From positions 1 through 38,559 of the forward strand of contig WRAV01000020.1 of assembly GCA_009780025.1 (NCBI GenBank): a stretch of 38,559 nt of DNA. Direction: 5' to 3'. The notes beneath the pieces were generated by a model that saw only the letters and a list, made by a program, of their open reading frames with translations, ran no database searches and was not told where the DNA came from. Position 1 is the stretch's first letter. Each line of letters opens with the position of its first letter. This stretch comes from Oscillospiraceae bacterium. GTDB lineage: Bacteria > Bacillota > Clostridia > Oscillospirales > Ruminococcaceae. The position numbers and the translations under genes were made by a program. This document shows, one piece after another, positions 34,109 through 38,559 of the stretch.

Positions 34109-34266
34109 TTTGTGTCTTTACTTTCAGTTTTTCTCTCGCACCTTTGGTTTGCCACGGTGCTGGATGTTTTGCAAGCGCTCTGGCAGGATGCCTGGCAGTT
34201 GCCGCACCCACCTTGCTCAGCGGACTGTTTAAGGGTTGCGCCCGCCAGGGTCTTTACGTGTTTCAT
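34099..34266 (-). CDS. scfA: SCIFF ribosomal peptide precursor, five-cysteine variant
   Basis: A 55-residue ribosomally made and modified peptide of the SCIFF class. It starts MKHVKTLAGATLKQSAEQ, the usual leader, and has the core CGNCQASCQSACKTSSTVAN followed by QRC. Cysteines are at 21, 24, 28, 32 and 43. The family is named for six cysteines in 45 residues; here the residue at 36 is serine (codon AGC), where relatives have KTSC. The cross-link residues reported for the clostridial homologue CteA, Cys32 and Thr37, are both kept at the same numbers. The tail after Cys43 is about 12 charged residues, longer than usual. The gene is too short for routine calling; the adjacent CteB-type maturase, yajC and tgt make the assignment firm. 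Ribosome binding site AGAGAGTGATAAAAG is modest. Confidence 0.93.
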   Translation of the reverse strand: MKHVKTLAGATLKQSAEQGGCGNCQASCQSACKTSSTVANQRCERKTESKDTKSA

Positions 34267-34299
34267 CTTTTATCACTCTCTTTGCTGTGTTTTCGCTCT

Positions 34300-34344
34300 G
34301 CCGATGTGGTTTATAATTGTACCACATCGGCGCAAAAACTTCAA
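34300..34344 (-). promoter_or_regulatory. SCIFF promoter with palindromic operator
   Basis: On the minus strand a -35 TTGAAG (34339-34344), 17-nt spacer and -10 TACAAT (34316-34321) stand about 50 bases before the SCIFF start. A perfect 10-bp inverted repeat, GCCGATGTGG (34322-34331) with CCACATCGGC (34300-34309), brackets the -10 box. This gives the peptide its own promoter, apart from yajC and the TIGR04086-type gene, and a likely regulator-binding site. The palindrome could alternatively be a terminator of the gene upstream, but no T-run follows. Confidence 0.6.
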
Positions 34345-34347
34345 ACT

Positions 34348-34773
34348 TTATTTTCGTCTGCGGGGGCTGGAGTTAACACCCAACACTCCGCCAAGCATAG
34401 CACAAATCATCATAAATGTGATTTTGAACAGCGCGGTCAGGCCAAAGCCGTTGTCGGCCATTCCAATACCCGCCAACATGATGACCAGGCAGAATACCCC
34501 GCCGCAAAGGGCACCATAAGCAAGGCCGGCCCGACGGACAATCTTGGCGCAGCAAAAGCCCGCAGCAAGTGCCCCCACTGAAATAGCAAATGTTGCCATG
34601 GGATTTATAAGCGAGTGCGGTATGTTGCGCGCCGAAAGCAAAACGCTAAGAAGCACCAATACCACGGCACAGATAGCCGCGCCAACCGCAACGCTTGTAA
34701 GCACAGGCTTTACAACCACGCTTATTCCGGCCGGCTCGCCGGACTGTACTCTTTGTGTTCTTTTCTGGGACAT
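34348..34773 (-). CDS. TIGR04086-type membrane protein
   Basis: A 141-residue membrane protein with four hydrophobic segments (VLTSVAVGAAICAVVLVLLSVLL, MATFAISVGALAAGFCCAKIV, GLAYGALCGGVFCLVIMLAG and LTALFKITFMMICAMLGGVLGV) between a basic, hydrophilic N-terminus and a short basic C-terminus (SSPRRRK). Small four-helix proteins of this kind (TIGR04086) are commonly found between yajC and SCIFF in Clostridia. No function is assigned; the neighbourhood suggests a link to peptide export or the translocon. An AGGAGGGG site precedes the ATG. Confidence 0.72.
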   Translation of the reverse strand: MSQKRTQRVQSGEPAGISVVVKPVLTSVAVGAAICAVVLVLLSVLLSARNIPHSLINPMATFAISVGALAAGFCCAKIVRRAGLAYGALCGGVFCLVIMLAGIGMADNGFGLTALFKITFMMICAMLGGVLGVNSSPRRRK

Positions 34774-34879
34774 GCAAACCCCTCCTACAAGTGTTTCGCG
34801 GCAAGGTCATCACCAAAGTCGGGTCATCGGGGCCGCTTTGTACACACTATATGCGGGGCTTGTTTGCGGTATGCCTGAA

Positions 34880-34910
34880 CCTGTACTCACAGACAATATG
34901 AGTACAAGTC
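34880..34910 (-). terminator. Hairpin downstream of yajC
   Basis: ACTTGTACTCATA pairs with TGTGAGTACAGGT (with G-U pairs) just after the yajC stop. No clear T-run on the minus strand; the rest of the 139-bp gap 34774-34912 shows no gene. Confidence 0.4.
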
Positions 34911-34912
34911 CT

Positions 34913-35359
34913 TTACTGTCCCAGCTTTTTTTCGAGCTCTTTTTCTCTCTCAGCTGCGGAGGACAAGGCAGCATCGTCACCTTTGCCTTTTTGGGCCTTT
35001 TTCCGCTCTTTCTCTTCAGCCGCAGCCTTGGCAGCCTCTGCATGACGCTCGCGCAGCCTCTCAGTGGCAGAAACATTGGTCTGAATCGCAGTCTTTGTAA
35101 TGCGCAACTTGGTGTTGGCCGAGCCGGATTCAATCAAAACGCTGTCATCGCGTATGCTTGCAACACGGCCCAGTATCCCGCCGATAGTGAGAATCTCATC
35201 GCCAATTTCAACCGCTTCGCGCATTTCTTTAGCTGCCTTTTCCTTCTTTCTTTGCGGACGAATGAGCATGAAGTAGAATATGGCGACCATAAGCAGCATC
35301 ATAGGCAGCATTGTGCCAAAGCCTCCCTCACCACCTGCCGCCAATAAGAACTGTTGCAT
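34913..35359 (-). CDS. yajC: Preprotein translocase subunit YajC
   Basis: An accessory subunit of the Sec translocon, associated with SecDF. The protein has one N-terminal membrane segment (MLPMMLLMVAIFYFMLIRPQRKK), where the FYFMLIRPQ motif is diagnostic, followed by the YajC domain (EIGDEILTIGGILGRVASIRDDSVLIESG). A long charged C-terminal tail rich in Ala, Lys and Glu (residues ~100-148) is longer than in E. coli. It follows tgt as usual, but here separated by a foldback element. GAAAGGGG precedes the ATG. Confidence 0.94.
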   Translation of the reverse strand: MQQFLLAAGGEGGFGTMLPMMLLMVAIFYFMLIRPQRKKEKAAKEMREAVEIGDEILTIGGILGRVASIRDDSVLIESGSANTKLRITKTAIQTNVSATERLRERHAEAAKAAAEEKERKKAQKGKGDDAALSSAAEREKELEKKLGQ

Positions 35360-35480
35360 AGTGACCCCTTTCCGTGCGCCGCTTTGGCGCTGTGTTAATT
35401 TTTCGGCGGCATAAAGCCCGTCCCGACGTCATGGTACAGTATACCTAAAAATCCAGAGCTTGGCAAGGGCCTGTACCTAA

Positions 35481-35644
35481 GAACCTGTATTCAATACTCG
35501 AACCGCCCACGAGCCGGCGATTTTTCCGCTATGCTTCGTCAATTTCCCTTGGAATGCACAAAGCATTCCTGCGAAAAATTTTCTCGTCTAACGAAAATAT
35601 CACTTCGGCTCGTGAGCAACTCTCGTTATCTAATATACAGGTTC
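35481..35644. mobile_element. Foldback element (MITE-like), copy 2
   Basis: A 164-bp copy of the element at 25972-26133, with the same outer ends (GAACCTGTATTCAATA left, a slightly decayed TATCTAATATACAGGTTC right), the same internal pairing arms and central GGAATGC/GCATTCC hairpin. The target duplication is TAA (35478-35480 and 35645-35647). The insertion lies at the tgt stop codon: with the element the stop is TAG, formed by two duplication bases and the element's first base. Removing the element also leaves TAG in frame. Confidence 0.8.
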
Positions 35645-36777
35645 TAACTAATCCTTTTATCCAGTATTTGCACCATCTCCCGGCGGAAGCTCTCAAAGCT
35701 GCCAGCCTCTATTTCTTTGCGGATTCGCGCCATCAAGTCATTGTAAAAGTATAGGTTATGCATGACCGCCAACCGGTAGCCTAAGAGTTCGTGGTAATTG
35801 AACAAGTGGCGAATGTATGCCCGGGAGTGCTGCTTGCAGGCCGGGCAGCCACAGTTTTCGTCAATGGGGCGATCGTCCTTTTGGTAGACTGCGTTGCCGA
35901 TGAGGTGGACGCCCTCCCAGGTAAAGATAGTGCCGTGGCGACCATTCCGGCTGGGCATTACGCAGTCGAAAATATCTACCCCTCGCCAGACCGCCTCAAT
36001 GATATTTACCGGTGTTCCAACTCCCATTAGGTAGCGAGGCTTGTCCGCTGGCATATGGGGTTCTACGCACTCGATTATCCGGTACATGTCTTCGGCGCTC
36101 TCGCCAACCGCCAGGCCACCGATTGCGTAGCCGGGCAGGTCCAACTTGGCGATCTCACGCATATGGGCGGCGCGCAAGTCCTCGTAAGTGGAACCCTGGT
36201 TTATCCCAAAGAGCAGCTGATTTTTGTTCAAGGTATCGGGCAATGCGTTCAGTCGCGCCATCTCTTCTTTGCATCGAATCAGCCAGCGGGTGGTGCGGGC
36301 CGTGCTTTCATGCACATATTTGTACTCCGCCGGATTCTCGATGCACTCGTCGAAAGCCATGGCGATGGTAGAGCCCAAGTTGGACTGAATACGCATACTC
36401 TCTTCCGGGCCCATGAAAATTTCGTTCCCGTCCAGGTGGGAGCGAAAGGTCACGCCCTTCTCGGCTATCTTGCGCAGCTTTGCCAGCGAGAAAACCTGGA
36501 ACCCCCCAGAGTCAGTGAGGATTGGCCCCCGCCAGTTCATAAATTTGTGCAGACCGCCGAGCTCCCGGACAATGCCGTCACCTGGGCGCAGGTGGAGATG
36601 GTAGGTGTTGCAGAGCTCAATCTGGCAGCCCAGCTCTTTAAGGTCAAGCGAGCTCACCCCGCCCTTTATGGCACCGGCTGTCCCCACGTTCATGAATGCG
36701 GGGGTCTCTACCGTACCGTGCACTGTTTCCATCTGGCCCAAACGGGCTTTACCTTCGCGTTTTTGTAGCCTGTACAT
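35644..36777 (-). CDS. tgt: tRNA-guanine transglycosylase
   Basis: Exchanges guanine 34 in the anticodon of His, Asn, Asp and Tyr tRNAs for the queuine precursor preQ1. The 377-residue protein has the substrate-binding GPILTDSGGFQVFSLAKLRK near residue 90, the active-site stretch IFDCVMPSRNGRHGTIFT near residue 260, and the zinc site CGCPACKQHSRAYIRHLFNYHE near residue 310. It is the first gene of the leftward tgt-yajC-SCIFF group; queA is not in the window. AAGGAG precedes the ATG. Confidence 0.96.
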   Translation of the reverse strand: MYRLQKREGKARLGQMETVHGTVETPAFMNVGTAGAIKGGVSSLDLKELGCQIELCNTYHLHLRPGDGIVRELGGLHKFMNWRGPILTDSGGFQVFSLAKLRKIAEKGVTFRSHLDGNEIFMGPEESMRIQSNLGSTIAMAFDECIENPAEYKYVHESTARTTRWLIRCKEEMARLNALPDTLNKNQLLFGINQGSTYEDLRAAHMREIAKLDLPGYAIGGLAVGESAEDMYRIIECVEPHMPADKPRYLMGVGTPVNIIEAVWRGVDIFDCVMPSRNGRHGTIFTWEGVHLIGNAVYQKDDRPIDENCGCPACKQHSRAYIRHLFNYHELLGYRLAVMHNLYFYNDLMARIRKEIEAGSFESFRREMVQILDKRIS

Positions 36778-36873
36778 AACAAGTCTCCTTTTTCTGTGTC
36801 AAACAAGTATATGCCTCCCACTTTCGCCATAAGATGTGGCATGGACTATTTTCATCTTTTGGGAGGGGCAGCT

Positions 36874-37626
36874 ATGGAAAAGCGAAAGAAAATATTAATT
36901 ATCGGGCTTGCGGGGCTGGTCTGCATAGCGGGAATATCAGCCGCGCTGTTATTTGGCGGGCAAGGAGATGCGACAACCCACACCCCGCCTCTGGCACCAC
37001 AGCAAGGTGAGGGCACCGGCGGCGTACGGCAAGCCGAGAGCCTGACTCCGGCCGAAGCGCTGGGCGATCTACTCTGGGCCCTGCGGGATTGGGACCTAAT
37101 AGCGGTGGCCAGGTGGTCAACACCGGCGCCGGACACCATCTTCACGGACGCTTACCGAGGAGTGCTGGTTCCGGCTGTAACCCGGCTGGAGTACAACACC
37201 AGGGTTGAGCGGGCAAGCGGCAGCAGCGCTATTGTTGAGGTCTCGGTCTACGCGGTCGACTTCGGTCTGGCTTTAGGCGACCTTACCGAGAGTGCCTCCA
37301 ACTACCTGGCTCACATTCAGCTGGAGGGCGGCACCCCCAACTGGCCGCAGTTCTTGGGAGAGCATGTCTCCCGGCTGGAAAACATGGACTCCCTTATCCG
37401 GGTGATGCGCACGGCTCCGGCACATCTTGTCGCAGACTCGCAGGGCAACTGGTTGTTCGAAGCCGGCAACCCAGAAAACCGGGACTTCTTCAACGCTGTA
37501 AGCGGCGGCCTGCTGGACATACTCGATCTGCTCTGGGAGCTGCAAGCCGAGTATATACCTATAACGGAGGCCCCGTACATAGAGGAGGCTCAACCGCCCA
37601 TGGAAGAAGAGGCTGCCCAGGAATAG
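36874..37626 (+). CDS. Hypothetical membrane-anchored extracytoplasmic protein
   Basis: I do not recognise a family. The 250-residue product begins with a basic stretch (EKRKK) and one hydrophobic segment (ILIIGLAGLVCIAGISAALLFGG), so it is probably anchored by an uncleaved signal. A low-complexity linker (THTPPLAPQQGEGTGG) leads to a helical-beta domain (LTPAEALGDLLWALRDWDLIAVARW) and a final acidic Pro/Glu-rich tail (AQPPMEEEAAQE). The domain pattern (about 170 residues, with a late NWLFEAG) loosely resembles small stress/substrate-sensing domains such as SnoaL/NTF2-like folds, a weak impression. I chose the ATG at 36874, with GGGAGGGG seven bases upstream. It is divergent from tgt. Confidence 0.7.
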   Translation: MEKRKKILIIGLAGLVCIAGISAALLFGGQGDATTHTPPLAPQQGEGTGGVRQAESLTPAEALGDLLWALRDWDLIAVARWSTPAPDTIFTDAYRGVLVPAVTRLEYNTRVERASGSSAIVEVSVYAVDFGLALGDLTESASNYLAHIQLEGGTPNWPQFLGEHVSRLENMDSLIRVMRTAPAHLVADSQGNWLFEAGNPENRDFFNAVSGGLLDILDLLWELQAEYIPITEAPYIEEAQPPMEEEAAQE

Positions 37627-37651
37627 CTATATAGTGTGACTTGAAGGAAGC

Positions 37652-37682
37652 GCCGCACCGCCTAAGGTGCGGCTATTTCTTT
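37652..37682. terminator. Bidirectional terminator
   Basis: GCCGCACC pairs with GGTGCGGC around GCCTAA and is followed on the plus strand by TATTTCTTT, ending the hypothetical membrane-anchored gene. It is also the first hairpin downstream of the small toxin-like gene reading leftwards, so it can end both. Confidence 0.75.
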
Positions 37683-37683
37683 G

Positions 37684-37761
37684 CTATCTATGCCTTAAAC
37701 ACAAACTGATAACGCCGGTGATTACGAGCATAGAGTAAAGCAGCTCAATATATGTAACCAC
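37684..37761 (-). CDS. Small hydrophobic holin-like toxin candidate
   Basis: A 25-residue peptide starting VTYIELLYSMLVITGVISLC and ending LRHR, i.e. one membrane-spanning helix with a basic C-terminus. The start is GTG with a perfect GGAGGTGA placed seven bases upstream. Small peptides annotated as putative holin-like toxins in gut Firmicutes begin similarly (MVTYxxL, then an isoleucine/valine-rich span). The promoter is TCGACA-17-TAATAT at 37814-37842, with a leader of about 45 nt. On the opposite strand a candidate RNA starts back to back with it. I consider it a type I toxin candidate; toxicity is not shown. Confidence 0.68.
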   Translation of the reverse strand: MVTYIELLYSMLVITGVISLCLRHR

Positions 37762-37813
37762 AGCATCACCTCCGGGTGGAGAAACAACCTCACTGCCCGG
37801 TCGGCTGCATTAT

Positions 37814-37842
37814 ATATTACCATAAATTGCGAAATTTGTCGA
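37814..37842 (-). promoter_or_regulatory. Promoter of the small toxin-like gene
   Basis: Minus strand: TCGACA (37837-37842), spacer of 17, TAATAT (37814-37819). The start lies about 45 bases before the GTG of the small gene. It is divergent from the promoter at 37850-37878, with only seven bases between the two -35 boxes. Confidence 0.6.
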
Positions 37843-37849
37843 ACAAAAG

Positions 37850-37878
37850 TTGACAAGTTTCCCAGTTCATGATATATT
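37850..37878 (+). promoter_or_regulatory. Promoter of the candidate small RNA
   Basis: A perfect TTGACA (37850-37855), 17-nt spacer, and TATATT (37873-37878). The start would be near 37885. Confidence 0.7.
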
Positions 37879-37884
37879 GATTTT

Positions 37885-38100
37885 AAAGGCTCCGAAAATA
37901 AAAAGGAGCCGCATGGCCGCTGCGAGTGTGCAACCACTCACAGCGGGCAAAGGTGGACCACGTCAAGCCCCATCACCTCTGCGCTTCCACGCGACCTTCA
38001 CATTATACACCACAAGTATAATGCTTGCAAGCCGCCGGAAGTTGTCGTCATTTATGGCGCGTGTAGGGGTAACCACCTCTGTGCGCGCCTTTTTGTTTTT
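37885..38100 (+). ncRNA. Candidate structured regulatory RNA (antitoxin?)
   Basis: About 215 bases between a consensus promoter and a very strong terminator. Folding elements are GGCTCC/GGAGCC (37888-37910), a longer GCCGCTG...CAGCGGGC stem (37916-37948), and the 15-pair terminator stem beginning GGCGCG at 38056 and closing CGCGCC before TTTTTGTTTTT. It contains CATCACCTC (about 37970-37978), complementary to the ribosome binding site GAGGTGATG of the toxin-like gene, and CAACCACTCAC (37934-37944), which can pair with a toxin leader stretch GTGAGGTTG with a two-base bulge. It could act by base pairing on that mRNA. A 66-residue open frame starting at 37913 behind AGGAG exists but has no family resemblance, so RNA is preferred. 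Confidence 0.55.
38055..38100 (+). terminator. Strong intrinsic terminator of the candidate RNA
   Basis: A 15-pair stem with several G-U pairs (GGCGCGTGTAGGGGT with ACCTCTGTGCGCGCC, loop AACC) followed directly by TTTTTGTTTTT. The loop side also carries ACCACCTC, a second anti-Shine-Dalgarno-like stretch. Confidence 0.8.
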
Positions 38101-38114
38101 CCGGGGCTTTTGAA

Positions 38115-38151
38115 TAGCTTGGGTGAGGCTCCTTTAGCCTCACCCAAGCTA
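38115..38151. promoter_or_regulatory. Perfect hairpin upstream of the AbrB-type gene
   Basis: TAGCTTGGGTGAGGCT pairs over all 16 positions with AGCCTCACCCAAGCTA, loop five bases, ending 27 bases before the AbrB-type start. No T-run follows, so it is a leader structure or operator rather than a terminator; an AbrB-type protein might bind it (inference). Confidence 0.55.
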
Positions 38152-38178
38152 AATTCAAAGGCGAAAGGCAGTGTTACC

Positions 38179-38439
38179 ATGGAAGGTCAGAGAGCCACAA
38201 CTCGACTAATGGGCGATCTTGGGCGCATTGTAATCCCCGCAGATATGCGCGAGGCGCTTGGGTGGGGTATCGGCAAAGAGCTAGAAATTGTGATGAGCGA
38301 CATCTCCACAAGATCGATTGTTATTCGCGAAGTTTTGCTGCGCTGCTCTCTGTGCCGGGTGGAGTCCGAAAACTTGCGGAAAGTCGAAAGTGGCTATATT
38401 TGCCCAGAGTGCACGGAGAAGATAAAGCAGATACTTTAA
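38179..38439 (+). CDS. AbrB-family transition regulator with zinc ribbon
   Basis: An 86-residue DNA-binding protein. The first 50 residues are an AbrB/SpoVT swapped-hairpin domain: RLMGDLGRIVIPADMREALGWGIGKELEIVMSD, with the diagnostic LGRIVIP. The remainder, after SIVIREV, is a zinc knuckle pair CSLC ... CPEC separated by about 19 residues. This architecture is common in clostridial AbrB-like regulators, acting in transition-state and sporulation control. It is far shorter than SpoVT (about 178 residues, with GAF domain), so it is not SpoVT. The ATG at 38179 gives the normal N-terminus and has AAAGG ten bases upstream; an ATG at 38110 would run through the hairpin. Confidence 0.82.
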   Translation: MEGQRATTRLMGDLGRIVIPADMREALGWGIGKELEIVMSDISTRSIVIREVLLRCSLCRVESENLRKVESGYICPECTEKIKQIL

Positions 38440-38445
38440 TCAAAA

Positions 38446-38559
38446 CCACTAGTAAACTAGTGGTATGCACAAGCCCTGGAAGGGCATATTACAGGCTTAA
38501 CCCCTCAAGGGGCATTGAAAAAGTTTAGCACCGCATTACAATCTCGGGCAGCCGCTTAA
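38446..38559. mobile_element. Probable end of an IS200/IS605-type element (partial)
   Basis: Directly behind the AbrB-type gene lie three compact hairpins in a row: ACCACTAGT/ACTAGTGGT, AAGCCC..GGGC..GGCTT as a nested stem (38470-38499), and CCCCT/AGGGG (38501-38512). They are followed by ATTGAAAAAG and a purine-rich stretch running off the window. Subterminal hairpins of this kind mark IS200/IS605 ends, which have no inverted repeats. The transposase would lie to the right, outside; none is visible here. Confidence 0.42.

Noticed and set aside
36055-36768. 237-codon open frame antisense to tgt
   Set aside because: tgt is certain; the antisense frame has no start signal or family.
37850-38113. 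87-codon open frame across the candidate small RNA
   Set aside because: Its upstream part overlaps the promoter and it runs through the terminator stem. An inner ATG at 37913 has AGGAG close by, so a short peptide is not fully excluded, but the product is low-complexity.
38179-38439. SpoVT
   Set aside because: The AbrB-type domain fits, but the protein is half the length and has a zinc ribbon instead of the GAF domain.
38262-38528. 88-codon frame overlapping the AbrB-type gene
   Set aside because: Same strand, shifted frame, no ribosome binding site, runs into the hairpin string at the right edge.
1-38559. tRNA genes
   Set aside because: I looked for cloverleaf and TTCGANNC-type signals in the intergenic parts and saw none that held up; a dedicated search tool could still find one.

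Overview
The window is a piece of chromosome from a Gram-positive, probably endospore-forming member of the Clostridia (Oscillospirales/Ruminococcaceae-like is my best guess). The grounds are the sporulation genes ylbJ, yqfC, yqfD, spoIIM and a SpoVB-type flippase, strong GGAGG ribosome binding sites, the Firmicutes cluster recJ-relA-dtd-MBL-hemZ, and the clostridial SCIFF peptide beside yajC and tgt. Coding density is high. Overall composition is moderate GC, with a few visibly AT-richer genes (about 3.9-4.6 kb and 31.7-32.7 kb).

Layout. 1-371: promoter and leader of what looks like an rRNA operon running leftwards out of the window. 0.4-3.8 kb: a degenerate histidine phosphatase, ylbJ, and the divergent yqfC-yqfD pair. 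3.9-7.4 kb: an orphan AT-rich membrane protein, a PF03773-type permease overlapped by an acetyltransferase, and a DUF362-like lipoprotein. 7.5-10.1 kb: a transporter-asparaginase pair with its own promoter and a palindromic operator candidate. 10.1-10.66 kb: non-coding, holding palindromic repeats. 10.66-13.0 kb: membrane-fused spermidine-synthase-like protein. 13.2-18.8 kb: a complete branched-chain-amino-acid-type ABC importer (binding protein, two permeases, two ATPases) with a translationally coupled acetyltransferase and a terminator.

18.9-37 kb is a long leftward-transcribed housekeeping and sporulation block. Read in transcription order it runs tgt, yajC, a TIGR04086-type membrane protein, the SCIFF precursor peptide (too short for ordinary gene calling), its radical SAM maturase, a CPBP protease, spoIIM, recJ, relA/spoT, dtd, an MBL hydrolase, hemZ, a uridine-kinase-like protein, a zinc-ribbon protein, spoVB/yabM, mazG, hup and rqcP. 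Two copies of a roughly 163-bp foldback element sit exactly behind the stop codons of tgt and dtd, each with a 3-bp target duplication.

37-38.56 kb: a lipid-anchored or membrane-anchored hypothetical protein, a 25-residue holin-like toxin candidate whose promoter lies back to back with that of a candidate small RNA ending in a strong terminator, an AbrB-type regulator with a zinc ribbon, and at the right edge what looks like the end of an IS200/IS605-type element.

Most noteworthy are (1) the SCIFF peptide with five instead of six cysteines, with its own promoter, palindromic operator and an attenuator before the maturase; (2) the small toxin/RNA locus at 37.68-38.1 kb; (3) the pair of stop-codon-preserving foldback elements; and (4) a leader hairpin that would hide the spoIIM ribosome binding site.
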